NCBI RefSeq assembly: GCF_029893345.1
Contig: NZ_JARXVE010000006.1
Location: forward strand, 186,001-250,000
Origin: Mycolicibacterium frederiksbergense
GTDB lineage: Bacteria > Actinomycetota > Actinomycetes > Mycobacteriales > Mycobacteriaceae
Reading direction: 5' to 3'
DNA: 64,000 bases
Notes under the pieces: generated by a model
Seen by the model: only the letters and a program-made list of their open reading frames with translations
Told to the model about the DNA's origin: nothing
The model's database searches: none
Translations under genes and position numbers: made by a program
Shown: positions 44,394 through 53,506 of the stretch, in pieces
Layout: each line of letters opens with the position of its first letter
How positions within the stretch are numbered: position 1 is the first letter of the stretch

Positions 44394-44801
44394 ATGACCG
44401 AACTTTGGGTTGACCGCACCGGCGTGCGCCGCTATGTCGGGCGCAGTTCGCGCGGCGCAGAGGTACTCATCGGCAGTGAAGATGTCGAAGGCGTGTTCAC
44501 ACCCGGTGAGCTGCTGAAGATCGCGCTGGCCGCGTGCAGCGGGATGGCCAGCGATCAGCCGCTGCGCCGGCGCCTCGGTGACGACTACCCGGCGACGATT
44601 CGGGTGTCGGGCCCGGCCGACCGGGAACAGGAGCGCTATCCGCTGCTGCAGGAGAAGCTGGAAATCGACGTCTCGGGGCTTTCGGAGGCCGATCTGGCCA
44701 GACTGCTGACCGTGGTCGAGCGGGCCATCGACCAGGCCTGCACCGTGGGCCGCACGCTCAAGAGCGGCACCGAGGTGAAGTTCGAGGTCGGCACCAAATG
44801 A
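44394..44801 (+). CDS. OsmC/Ohr-family protein
   Basis: A 135-residue protein of the OsmC fold (GEDVEGVFTPGELLKIALAACSGMASDQPL). One redox-type cysteine is in AACSG; the second cysteine near the end is in QACTVGRTL. Relatives reduce organic hydroperoxides, but this mycobacterial member (Rv2923c type) is uncharacterised. The stop overlaps the acyP ATG (ATGA). Confidence 0.87.
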   Translation: MTELWVDRTGVRRYVGRSSRGAEVLIGSEDVEGVFTPGELLKIALAACSGMASDQPLRRRLGDDYPATIRVSGPADREQERYPLLQEKLEIDVSGLSEADLARLLTVVERAIDQACTVGRTLKSGTEVKFEVGTK

Positions 44802-45106
44802 CCGGGCCGGAACCCTCCGATGCCAGGCCCGATACCGAGGCGCGGTTGAGCGCCTGGGTGCACGGTCGGGTGCAAGGGGTGGGGTTCCGGTGGTGGACCC
44901 GATCGCGGGCGTTGGAGCTCGGTCTGACCGGGTTTGCTTCGAATCGGCCCGATGGCCGGGTACATGTCGTGGCCCAGGGGCCGCGGGAGGCGTGTCAGCG
45001 CCTGCTCGACCTGCTGCAGAGTGGTCAAACCCCAGGTGCGGTCGACAACGTCGTCGCGGATTGGTCGGACGCGGACGCCCCGATGGCGGGGTTTACCGAA
45101 CGTTAG
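44798..45106 (+). CDS. acyP: Acylphosphatase
   Basis: A 102-residue enzyme that hydrolyses acyl phosphates. The signature WVHGRVQGVGFRWWTRSRA holds the phosphate loop and catalytic arginine, and GFASNRPDGRVHVVAQG holds the catalytic asparagine. It overlaps the OsmC-like gene by four bases and precedes smc by 26 bp. Confidence 0.94.
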   Translation: MTGPEPSDARPDTEARLSAWVHGRVQGVGFRWWTRSRALELGLTGFASNRPDGRVHVVAQGPREACQRLLDLLQSGQTPGAVDNVVADWSDADAPMAGFTER

Positions 45107-45132
45107 CCCGCTCGGCGGTAGGGTTTGACGTC

Positions 45133-48100
45133 GTGCACCTCAAGAGTCTGACGCTGAAGGGCTTCAAGTCCTTTGCTTCGCCGACGACTCTGCGTTTCGA
45201 ACCCGGGATCACCTGCGTCGTCGGACCCAACGGTTCGGGCAAGTCGAACGTGGTCGACGCCCTGACCTGGGTGATGGGTGAGCAGGGCGCCAAGACATTG
45301 CGCGGCGGCAAGATGGAGGACGTCATCTTCGCCGGCACGTCCTCGCGGGCGCCGCTGGGCCGCGCCGAGGTCACGCTGACCATCGACAACTCCGACAACG
45401 CGTTGCCGATCGAGTATTCCGAGGTGTCGATCACCCGCCGGGTGTTCCGCGACGGCGCCGGCGAATACGAGATCAACGGCAGTAGTTGCCGATTGATGGA
45501 TGTCCAGGAGCTTCTGAGCGACTCCGGCATCGGCCGGGAGATGCACGTCATCGTCGGGCAGGGCAAGCTCTCCGAGATCCTGGAATCGCGCCCGGAGGAC
45601 CGCCGCGCCTTCATCGAAGAGGCCGCCGGGGTGCTCAAGCACCGCAGACGCAAGGAAAAGGCGGTCCGCAAGCTCGACTCGATGGCGGCCAACCTGGCCC
45701 GCCTGACCGACCTGACCACCGAGCTGCGCCGTCAGCTCAAACCGCTGGGGCGTCAAGCCGAGATGGCGCGGCGGGCGGCGACAATCCAGGCCGATCTGCG
45801 TGACGCCCGGCTGCGTCTGGCCGCCGACGACCTGGTGCGAAGACAGGTCGAGTTCCACAACACCAACCAGGCCGAGACCACGATGCGCCGCGAGCATGAC
45901 GAGGCGACGGTTCGGCTGGAGTCCGCGACTGTCGAACTGCAGGCACACGAGGCGGCGGTGGCCGAACTGACCCGGCGCGCCGAAGCCGCCCAGCAGACCT
46001 GGTTCCGGGCGTCGGCGCTGGCCGAACGGGTCAGCGCCACGGTACGTATCGCCACCGACCGGGCGCAGTTGTTCGAGACCGAGCCGGAGGTTTCCAGCGG
46101 CCGCGACCCCGAGGAGCTGGAGGCCGAGGCCGAGGAAGTCGCCGAGCTCGAAATGGAGTTGCTTGGCGAACTGGAGATCTCGCGCATGGCGCTGGAGACT
46201 GCCCGCGCGGAGCTGTCCGAACGTGAGCAGCTGGCCGCCGAAGCCGAGCGCGCGCATCTGGCCGCGGCCCGGGCCGAGGCCGACCGTCGCGAAGGGCTGG
46301 CCCGGCTGGCCGGTCAGGTCGACACCATGCGCACCCGGGTCGAGTCGATCGACGACGGGGTCATGCGGCTGTCGATCAACATCGAGGAGTCCGCGGCCAA
46401 AGCCCAACAGGCGCAGGCGGAATTCGAGACCGTGCAGGGCCGGGTCGGCGAACTCGATGCCGGGGAAGTGGGCCTTGACGAGCAGCACGAACGCTCGGTG
46501 ACCGCGCTGCGGCTCGCCGACGAACGCGTGGCCGAACTGCAGGCCGCCGAGCGCGCCGCCGAGCGGCAGGTGGCCTCGCTGCAGGCCCGGATCGATGCCC
46601 TTTCGGTCAGCCTGGATCGGCGTGACGGCGCTGCGTGGTTGCAGAACAACCACAGTGGCGCAGGGATTTTCGGCTCCATCGGGGAATTCCTCAAGGTGCA
46701 GCAGGGTCATGAGGTGGCGGTGGCCACCGTTCTCGGCGCGGCCGCCGATGCGTTGGCCGCCGAGAATTTCGGTGCCGCTGCGGCGGCCGTCGCCGCGCTG
46801 AAGGAATGCGACGGCGGCCGGGCAGCCCTGCTGCTGGGGGACTGGCAGGTCAACGGTTCCTCAGCGTCGGGAACGCTGCCCGATGGCGCCACCTGGGCCA
46901 ACGACCTGGTGAGCGTTCCGGACCGGCTGCGCGGTGCGGTTACCGCCATGCTCTCCGGGGTGGCCGTCGTGGCCGATCTGCCCGCCGGGCTGCAGCTGGT
47001 TTCGGCGCGACCGGACCTGCGCGCGGTCACCGCCGAGGGGGACCTGGTTGGTGCCGGCTGGATCAGTGGCGGCTCCGACCGCAAGCCCTCGACCCTGGAG
47101 ATCAGCTCCGAGATCGACAAGGCCCGAGTCGAACTGGAGGCCGTCGAGAAACAAACCGGCGAGCTGGCCGCGGCGCTCTCGGGTGCGTTGACCGAGCAGG
47201 CCGCCCGTCAGGAGTCGGCCGAGGAGGCGCTGGCCGCGCTCAACGAATCCGACGCGGCGATCGCGGCGATCTACGAGCAACTGGGCCGGCTGGGGCAGGA
47301 TGCCCGCGGGGCCGACAACGAGTGGCAGCGGTTGATCCGGCAGCGCGACGAGCTGGAAGCCGGACGTACCAAGACCGTCGAGGAGCTCTCCGAACTCGAG
47401 TCGCGGCTGCACAACGCCGAACAGATCCCGATGTTCGAGGCCGAGCCGGTGGACCGGCAGACCTCGATGGCCGCCGCCGAGGCCGCGCGCTCGGTCGAGG
47501 TGGAAGCCCGCCTAGTGGTTCGCACCGCCGAGGAGCGCGCGAATGCGGTTCGCGGACGCGCTGATTCACTGCGCCGTGCGGCTGCCGCCGAGCGTGAGGC
47601 CCGGGTGCGCGCACAGCGGGCCCGGGAGGCTCGCGAACATGCGGCGCAGATGGCCGCCGCGGTGGCAGAGGCCGGACGTGCGGTTGCGCAGCGGTTGAGC
47701 GCCGTCGTCGGGGCGGCCTCGCGGATCCGTGACGAGCTGGCCACCGAACGTCAGCTCCGCGCCGGGGCTCTGTCCCAGGCGCGCGAGGAGGTCACCGCAC
47801 TCAACGCGAGGATCACCGCGCTCACCGACGCGCTGCACCGCGATGAGATGGCCAAAGCGCAAGCGGCGCTTCGTATCGAGCAACTGGAAGCTCAGGTGCT
47901 GGACCAGTTCGGGATGTCCGCTGCCGACCTGATCGCCGAGTACGGCCCGCAGATTCCGCTGCCGCCCAGCGAGCTGGAGATGGCCGAATACGAGCAGGCC
48001 CGGGAGCGGGGCGAACAGGTTACGGCGCCGGCGCCGATGCCGTTCGACCGGCCCACCCAGGAGCGCCGGGCCAAGAAGGCCGAGCGGGAGCTCTCCGAGC

Positions 48101-48720
48101 TGGGCCGGGTCAATCCGCTGGCGCTGGAAGAATTCGCCGCCTTGGAAGAGCGCTACAACTTCCTGTCCACCCAACTCGAGGACGTCAAGGCCGCGCGCAC
48201 CGACCTGCTCGACGTGATCGCCGAGGTCGACGCGCGCATCCTGCAGGTGTTCACCGACGCCTACGCCGATGTGGAGCGCGAATTCGAGCAGGTGTTCACC
48301 ACGTTGTTCCCGGGCGGGGAGGGCCGGCTGTTGCTCACCAACCCCAGCGACATGCTGACCACCGGCATCGAGGTCGAAGCCAGGCCGCCGGGTAAGAAGA
48401 TCAAGCGGCTGTCGCTGCTTTCCGGCGGCGAGAAGTCGCTGACCGCCGTCGCGATGCTGGTGGCGATCTTCCGGGCCCGCCCATCGCCGTTCTACGTGAT
48501 GGACGAGGTTGAGGCCGCGCTCGACGATGTGAACCTGCGCAGGCTGATCAGCCTGTTCGAGCAGCTGCGGGAAAAGTCCCAGCTGATCGTGATCACCCAC
48601 CAGAAGCCGACCATGGAGGTCGCCGACGCTCTCTACGGCGTGACCATGCGCGGTGACGGCATCACCACGGTGATTTCGCAGCGGATGCGCGGGCAGGAAC
48701 TGGCGGCCAAGTCCAACTAG
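45133..48720 (+). CDS. smc: Chromosome partition protein SMC
   Basis: A 1195-residue condensin subunit. The N-terminal head has Walker A GPNGSGKSN (31-39), long coiled coils flank a hinge (about 500-660), and the C-terminal head has the ABC signature LSGGEKS (1096-1102) and Walker B FYVMDEVEAALDD. The GTG at 45133 gives the family start HLKSLTLKGFKSFA; longer in-frame starts overlap acyP. Its stop shares CTAG with the convergent PE-PPE-domain gene. Confidence 0.96.
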   Translation: MHLKSLTLKGFKSFASPTTLRFEPGITCVVGPNGSGKSNVVDALTWVMGEQGAKTLRGGKMEDVIFAGTSSRAPLGRAEVTLTIDNSDNALPIEYSEVSITRRVFRDGAGEYEINGSSCRLMDVQELLSDSGIGREMHVIVGQGKLSEILESRPEDRRAFIEEAAGVLKHRRRKEKAVRKLDSMAANLARLTDLTTELRRQLKPLGRQAEMARRAATIQADLRDARLRLAADDLVRRQVEFHNTNQAETTMRREHDEATVRLESATVELQAHEAAVAELTRRAEAAQQTWFRASALAERVSATVRIATDRAQLFETEPEVSSGRDPEELEAEAEEVAELEMELLGELEISRMALETARAELSEREQLAAEAERAHLAAARAEADRREGLARLAGQVDTMRTRVESIDDGVMRLSINIEESAAKAQQAQAEFETVQGRVGELDAGEVGLDEQHERSVTALRLADERVAELQAAERAAERQVASLQARIDALSVSLDRRDGAAWLQNNHSGAGIFGSIGEFLKVQQGHEVAVATVLGAAADALAAENFGAAAAAVAALKECDGGRAALLLGDWQVNGSSASGTLPDGATWANDLVSVPDRLRGAVTAMLSGVAVVADLPAGLQLVSARPDLRAVTAEGDLVGAGWISGGSDRKPSTLEISSEIDKARVELEAVEKQTGELAAALSGALTEQAARQESAEEALAALNESDAAIAAIYEQLGRLGQDARGADNEWQRLIRQRDELEAGRTKTVEELSELESRLHNAEQIPMFEAEPVDRQTSMAAAEAARSVEVEARLVVRTAEERANAVRGRADSLRRAAAAEREARVRAQRAREAREHAAQMAAAVAEAGRAVAQRLSAVVGAASRIRDELATERQLRAGALSQAREEVTALNARITALTDALHRDEMAKAQAALRIEQLEAQVLDQFGMSAADLIAEYGPQIPLPPSELEMAEYEQARERGEQVTAPAPMPFDRPTQERRAKKAERELSELGRVNPLALEEFAALEERYNFLSTQLEDVKAARTDLLDVIAEVDARILQVFTDAYADVEREFEQVFTTLFPGGEGRLLLTNPSDMLTTGIEVEARPPGKKIKRLSLLSGGEKSLTAVAMLVAIFRARPSPFYVMDEVEAALDDVNLRRLISLFEQLREKSQLIVITHQKPTMEVADALYGVTMRGDGITTVISQRMRGQELAAKSN

Positions 48721-50189
48721 GGTGTGGTGTGGCCCGCCGCAGCCTTGGGTCGCTCCGCTCGGCTGATGCGGCGCGGATTAGGTTGTGAGTCAGTGTCTTT
48801 CGTATCGCTGGCCTCGGTTTGCGGCTGAGCCGAATCGCTTTCGTTGGTGATCTGGATTCTGCCGCGCTGACGCGGCGATACTTGGGCTCTGGCGCTGTCA
48901 AGGAGCTTCGAATGTAACGTGGACTGGCGCACCGACTTTGGAGTTTTCGGGGTCGTGGACACCGTCTCGGTCTTTCCGTCCGGAACCTGGGGGCTGGGGC
49001 CGGTCTGCGGTGCGGTGGTTTCGCGTTCGGCCGCGGGTTGGGCGCCGGCCAAGTGCAGCCGAGTCAGGCTCGGCACCGCTGCGACCTGCTCCAGGGTGTC
49101 GAGCGCCGGCTTTTCGGGGGCCGGCTTGTTCAGTGTGGGGCCATGCAGGGCTGGGCCGGTGTTGATGCCCAGGTCGGCCAGCGCGTTGTGCACGCCCTCC
49201 GTGACCGCTGCGGCGAGGTCCGACACCAACTTGACCACGTCGATGTGGGGGATCAGCTGGGCGCGGGTCGGGACGGCCATGTTCGCCGGTGTGCGGTCAT
49301 AGGCGAGATCGATGAGTACCCGCAGGGTCGGTTCGACGAGGTCCAGCAGCGGCGCCGGCACACCGATGTCGCGCAACGGCTGCAGCAGCGGCAGGTGCTC
49401 GGTGTGGATCAGGTAGTAGGTGGTGTTGCCGGATGTGTAGGACTGGTAGCTGGTGGGGTCGTTGAGGTTGACCACCGATGAGCCGTAGTTCCCATGCAGG
49501 TAGACGTAGCCGAACAGAGCGTTGAGATCGGCCAGCAGATTGAGCGGATATTTGGGGAAGTCGGCGATCAGGTCGTATTCGCGGGCCACGTCGATCGTCG
49601 CGTATCCGTCGTTCGGGGTCGCGCCGTCGAAGCTGACGCCGAGGATCGGGATGTAGAGGCCCTCGAATCGGGACAGGATTCCGCCGTTCGGCCGATTGGG
49701 GTTGGCCACGAGTACGAAGGACAGCTCATCTGCTGGTGGCACGGCGGCGCCCATGGCGGCGAGCTCGGCCAGATTGCGTTTCTCCCGGGTGGCGATGTTG
49801 GCGCTCTGCGAGTAGCCGAAGACGACCTTGCTTCCCGGCGTGGTCAGGACGTCGAAGTTCAGACTCAGGACGCCGCGGGCCACCGAGGTATCGAAGGTGA
49901 GGTCGTTCAGGCCGGTAGCGGGCCAGAAGTGCTCCGGCGTCGGCACCCATTTCAAGGCGTTCACCAGCGGATCGAGGTGCAGATAGGTGCCGTTCACCTG
50001 ATCCAGGTAGGTCCCCGGTCCCCACCCATGTGGGTCGCCCAGCGCCTTCATTCCGGTTCCGCCCATGATGAGGGCGGTCGTCGCCACCAGCTGGACCAAG
50101 GTGGTCATGGTTGCCGACACCACGAGCAGGACCACTCCGGCGACAGCCGCGAGTGCTACCGAGAGCCCTCGGAGTGCGCGAATATGCAT
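48717..50189 (-). CDS. Exported PE-PPE-domain (alpha/beta hydrolase-like) protein
   Basis: A 490-residue protein with a signal/anchor segment (about 5-45) rather than a PE or PPE N-terminus, followed by a PE-PPE domain (about 46-330: GTGMKALGDPHGWGPGTYL, nucleophile elbow VVFGYSQSANIA, HTEHLPLLQPLRDIG). The C-terminal 150 residues are a hydrophilic Pro/Thr/Ser/Gln-rich tail. PE-PPE domains have a serine hydrolase fold and some have esterase or trehalose-lipid acyltransferase activity. I do not recall this gene between smc and ftsY of M. tuberculosis. It ends within the smc stop. Confidence 0.85.
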   Translation of the reverse strand: MHIRALRGLSVALAAVAGVVLLVVSATMTTLVQLVATTALIMGGTGMKALGDPHGWGPGTYLDQVNGTYLHLDPLVNALKWVPTPEHFWPATGLNDLTFDTSVARGVLSLNFDVLTTPGSKVVFGYSQSANIATREKRNLAELAAMGAAVPPADELSFVLVANPNRPNGGILSRFEGLYIPILGVSFDGATPNDGYATIDVAREYDLIADFPKYPLNLLADLNALFGYVYLHGNYGSSVVNLNDPTSYQSYTSGNTTYYLIHTEHLPLLQPLRDIGVPAPLLDLVEPTLRVLIDLAYDRTPANMAVPTRAQLIPHIDVVKLVSDLAAAVTEGVHNALADLGINTGPALHGPTLNKPAPEKPALDTLEQVAAVPSLTRLHLAGAQPAAERETTAPQTGPSPQVPDGKTETVSTTPKTPKSVRQSTLHSKLLDSARAQVSPRQRGRIQITNESDSAQPQTEASDTKDTDSQPNPRRISRAERPKAAAGHTTP

Positions 50190-50590
50190 TTAGAGTCCTT
50201 CCGACCAGAAATTTCCCGAGGGAAGGACAGTGCCGCCGAACGGCTGAAGTCATTCCCGACCCAGTTGGATCGTGGACCAACTGGCCGCGACTTGTCAGCG
50301 AATTCCTATAAATGCCCAAAAATTGGTGATATGCGCAGCTCGAACGCAATGTTTGGTAATAACTCCGTTGACGACAGCTAAGCCGTAGAGTGTGTCTACG
50401 GCTGCCTGCGACGCCATTGTGCAGTGAGGTTTCTGAGGGGAAGATACCGTCTCGGTACACGCGTGTACCGAGTTTTGGGTCAACTTGGTTCGACGATGTT
50501 CGGCGGATCGGCGTGCCCAGTGGCCGCCGGTGTCGACGTACGGCCACGGGGCCGGTCGTTGCCCGACCGCGCCCCTGAGACAATGGCGGC
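50190..50590. other. 401-bp gene-free region between the PE-PPE gene and ftsY
   Basis: The only gap over 300 bases. It separates two divergent genes and should hold both promoters. It contains an 8-bp inverted repeat (AGCCGTAG...CTACGGCT, 50381-50403), the 22-bp palindrome described separately, and an AT-richer stretch around 50300-50370. No convincing ORF or promoter pair is seen. Confidence 0.6.
50451..50472. promoter_or_regulatory. 22-bp perfect palindrome, candidate operator upstream of ftsY
   Basis: CTCGGTACACG is followed directly by its reverse complement CGTGTACCGAG, then TTTT. A TACCGT hexamer ends seven bases upstream (50445-50450 region). A gapless 22-bp palindrome is typical of TetR-type operators; the following T-run also allows a terminator. 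It is 119 bp before the ftsY GTG. Confidence 0.5.
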
Positions 50591-51958
50591 GTGACAGAAG
50601 GTGCGCTGTTAGGTCTGTGGATCGCGATTGCGGTCGTCGCTGTTCTCATCGTCGTCGCGGTGACCGTCGGGTTGGTGCGTTACCGTCGGCGGCGAATCCG
50701 CCTGTCGGAACGCGACGCCGCCCAACCGATCGACCGCTCGGGCGGTTATACGGCCGCGTCGGGCATCACGTTCAGCCAGTCGGCCGCCCCGACCGTCGAG
50801 CGCATAGACACCAGTGGGCTGCCCGCGGTCGGTGATGACGCCACGATTCCCCGGGACGCACCCAAACGCACCATCGCCGATGTGCAGCTGCCCGAGCTGC
50901 CGGTCGAACCGCAAGATGCTGTCGCGCCGGCACCAGCACCAGCACAGGCACCGGCACAGGCACCGGCACAGGCACCGGCACAGGCACCGGCACAGGCACC
51001 GGCACCGGATCCCGTTGCTGCCGCGGTCGAAGACATTGCCCCGGCTGAAGGGCGGCTGGATCGGCTGCGCGGCCGGCTTGCCAAGTCGCAGAACGCCCTG
51101 GGGCGCAGCATGCTCGGGCTGCTCGGCGGCGGCGACCTCGACGAGGACTCGTGGGAGGCCGTCGAGGACACCCTGCTGATGGCCGACCTGGGGCCGGTCG
51201 TCACCGAATCCGTCGTCGGTGCGTTGCGCGAGCGGATGGCCACCGCGGGGGTGCGCAGTGAGGCCGACGCACGTGTGGTGCTGCGGGAGGTACTGATGTC
51301 GGAGCTGAGGCCCGAGCTGGACCGCTCGATCAAGGCGCTGCCGCATGCCGACAAGCCGTCTGTGCTGCTCGTGGTCGGCGTGAACGGCACCGGCAAGACC
51401 ACCACGGTGGGCAAGCTGGCGCGGGTGCTGGTCGCCGATGGCCGCCGCGTGGTGCTGGGCGCCGCCGATACGTTCCGTGCAGCCGCGGCCGACCAGTTGC
51501 AGACCTGGGCCGCCCGGGTCGGCGCGGAGGTGGTGCGGGGAGCCGAAGGCGCGGACCCGGCATCGGTGGCCTTCGACGCCGTGGACGAGGGCATCAAGGC
51601 GGGTGCCGATGTGGTCGTCGTCGACACCGCCGGCCGGTTGCACACCAAGACCGGTCTGATGGACGAACTCGGCAAGGTCAAGCGGGTGGTGGAAAAACGC
51701 GCCGCTGTCGACGAGGTGTTGTTGGTCCTGGACGCGACGATCGGTCAGAACAGCCTGCCGCAGGCGAAGGTTTTCGCCGAGGTCGTCGACATCACCGGGG
51801 TGGTGCTGACCAAGCTGGACGGCACGGCCAAGGGCGGCATTGTGTTCCGCGTTCAGCAAGAACTTGGGGTTCCGGTGAAACTGGTGGGGCTGGGCGAGGG
51901 CCCCGATGATTTGGCGCCGTTCGAGCCCGCCGCATTCGTCGACGCCCTGCTGGGATAA
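50591..51958 (+). CDS. ftsY: Signal recognition particle receptor FtsY
   Basis: A 455-residue SRP receptor GTPase. It begins with a membrane helix (about 5-27: GLWIAIAVVAVLIVVAVTVGL), typical of actinobacterial FtsY, then an acidic/Pro-Ala-Gln linker with APAQ repeats (about 119-139). The NG domain follows with G1 GVNGTGKTTT (263-272), DTAGRLHTK and TKLDGTAKGG. It acts at the membrane with Ffh, encoded 4.5 kb downstream. GTG start. amt begins 186 bp after the stop. Confidence 0.96.
   Translation: MTEGALLGLWIAIAVVAVLIVVAVTVGLVRYRRRRIRLSERDAAQPIDRSGGYTAASGITFSQSAAPTVERIDTSGLPAVGDDATIPRDAPKRTIADVQLPELPVEPQDAVAPAPAPAQAPAQAPAQAPAQAPAQAPAPDPVAAAVEDIAPAEGRLDRLRGRLAKSQNALGRSMLGLLGGGDLDEDSWEAVEDTLLMADLGPVVTESVVGALRERMATAGVRSEADARVVLREVLMSELRPELDRSIKALPHADKPSVLLVVGVNGTGKTTTVGKLARVLVADGRRVVLGAADTFRAAAADQLQTWAARVGAEVVRGAEGADPASVAFDAVDEGIKAGADVVVVDTAGRLHTKTGLMDELGKVKRVVEKRAAVDEVLLVLDATIGQNSLPQAKVFAEVVDITGVVLTKLDGTAKGGIVFRVQQELGVPVKLVGLGEGPDDLAPFEPAAFVDALLG
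50947..51006 (+). repeat. 12-bp minisatellite coding APAQ in ftsY
   Basis: GGCACCGGCACA is repeated exactly four times from 50947 and a fifth time with one change (50995-51006). It lies in the linker between the FtsY membrane helix and NG domain. Confidence 0.9.
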
Positions 51959-51994
51959 GCCAATCGGGGTGCGGCGAAGCCGAAAAAACACGGT

Positions 51995-52042
51995 GTAACA
52001 CCGGCGAAACCCAACCCGGCTATCCGTTCACGCGAGCGAAAC
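51995..52042 (+). promoter_or_regulatory. Candidate GlnR double binding site upstream of amt
   Basis: GTAAC-n6-GAAAC at 51995-52010 is an exact match to the actinobacterial GlnR half-site pattern gTnAC-n6-GaAAC. A second copy with one mismatch, TTCAC-n6-GAAAC, is at 52027-52042, centred 32 bp away (three helical turns), on the same strand. GlnR is known to activate amt-glnB-glnD in mycobacteria under nitrogen limitation. Confidence 0.7.
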
Positions 52043-52144
52043 ACGACGGCGTCGTAGCCGAAACATCCACTCAGCATTGTCTTCAACCAGGTCAACGGTT
52101 CGTAAATCCATACGGCCGGGGCGTGGTGAAGGAGGAAACTGCGA

Positions 52145-53500
52145 GTGGAGCAATTCCCGATATTGGGCACGCCGGATACCGGCGACACGGCATGGATGCT
52201 GGCCAGTTCGGCGCTTGTGCTGTTGATGACGCCGGGCCTGGCCTTCTTCTACGGCGGCATGGTGCGTGCCAAAGGCGTACTCAACATGATCATGCTGAGC
52301 ATCAGCGCCATGGGTGTGGTGACCGTATTGTGGTCGTTGTACGGCTACTCGGTCGCGTTCGGTAACAACACCGCCGGTGTGTTCGGCGACCCGATGCAGT
52401 TCTTCGGTCTCAAGGGGCTGATCGGTGCGAACGGCGCGGCCGACGCGCCCATCGCGCTGGCGGGCACCATCCCGGCGAGCGTGTTCGCCGGGTTCCAGTT
52501 GATGTTCGCGATCATCACGGTTGCCCTGATCTCCGGCGCTGTCGCTGATCGGATCAGGTTCGGTGGCTGGCTGCTGTTCGCCGCATTGTGGGCGACGTTC
52601 GTCTACTTCCCGGTGGCGCACTGGGTGTTCGACTTCGACGTCAAGGACCCCAACTCCGGCGAGATCATTCACCACGGCGGTTGGATCGCCAACCAGCTCA
52701 AGGCGATTGACTTCGCCGGCGGTACCGCGGTGCACATCAATTCCGGTACCGCAGGCCTGGTCCTGGCCATCATCCTGGGCAAGCGCCTCGGCTGGCCCGG
52801 CACCCCGATGCGCCCGCACAATCTCCCGTTCGTGATGCTGGGCGCCGGCCTGCTGTGGTTCGGCTGGTACGGGTTCAACGCCGGTTCTTCGGTGTCCGCC
52901 AACGGAACTGCGGGCTCCACATTCATTACGACGACCGTGGCGACCGCTACGGCAATGCTGGCCTGGCTGCTCACCGAGCGGATTCGCGACGGTCACGCGA
53001 CCTCGCTGGGTGCCGCTTCGGGCATCGTGGCCGGACTGGTTGCCATCACCCCGTCCTGTTCCTCGGTGAATGTATTGGGCGCATTGGTGATTGGCGCATC
53101 GGCGGGGGTGCTCTGCGCCCTGGCGGTCGGGCTGAAGTTCAAGTTCGGCTTCGACGATTCGCTCGACGTTGTGGGTGTCCACCTGGTGGGTGGCCTTGTG
53201 GGGACGCTGCTGGTGGGCCTGGTGGCCACCACGGAGGCGCCCGCCGGGGTCGCCGGATTGTTCTACGGCGGCGGGTTTGACCAGCTGTGGCGACAGGCGG
53301 TCGGGGCCGGTGCGGTTCTGCTCTATTCGGCCGTGGGTACCACTATCTTGGCGTTGATCGTCAAATACACGGTGGGCCTGCGCCTGGACAAGGAAGATGA
53401 GTCGTCCGGTATTGACGAGGCCGAACACGCGGAAACTGCCTACGACTTCGTCGCAGTCGGAACGGGATCTGTTCTTGGACGCCGCGGCGGGGAGGAATAA
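52145..53500 (+). CDS. amt: Ammonium transporter
   Basis: A 451-residue Amt/Mep channel with about eleven membrane helices. Typical segments are ALVLLMTPGLAFFYGGMVRAKGVLNM, the first pore histidine in AVHINSGTAGLVLAIILG and the second in GVHLVGGLVGTLL. The C-terminal cytoplasmic tail is about 40 residues. A strong AAGGAGG precedes the GTG. glnB follows after six bases, as in most bacteria. Confidence 0.96.
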   Translation: MEQFPILGTPDTGDTAWMLASSALVLLMTPGLAFFYGGMVRAKGVLNMIMLSISAMGVVTVLWSLYGYSVAFGNNTAGVFGDPMQFFGLKGLIGANGAADAPIALAGTIPASVFAGFQLMFAIITVALISGAVADRIRFGGWLLFAALWATFVYFPVAHWVFDFDVKDPNSGEIIHHGGWIANQLKAIDFAGGTAVHINSGTAGLVLAIILGKRLGWPGTPMRPHNLPFVMLGAGLLWFGWYGFNAGSSVSANGTAGSTFITTTVATATAMLAWLLTERIRDGHATSLGAASGIVAGLVAITPSCSSVNVLGALVIGASAGVLCALAVGLKFKFGFDDSLDVVGVHLVGGLVGTLLVGLVATTEAPAGVAGLFYGGGFDQLWRQAVGAGAVLLYSAVGTTILALIVKYTVGLRLDKEDESSGIDEAEHAETAYDFVAVGTGSVLGRRGGEE

Positions 53501-53506
53501 GGAAAT

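Noticed and set aside
48717..50189. A classical PPE or PE family member
   Set aside because: There is no PE (about 110) or PPE (about 180) N-terminal domain, only the C-terminal PE-PPE hydrolase domain after a signal segment.
50947..51006. CRISPR-like or origin-like iterons in ftsY
   Set aside because: A 12-bp in-frame coding minisatellite without spacers or neighbouring replication genes.
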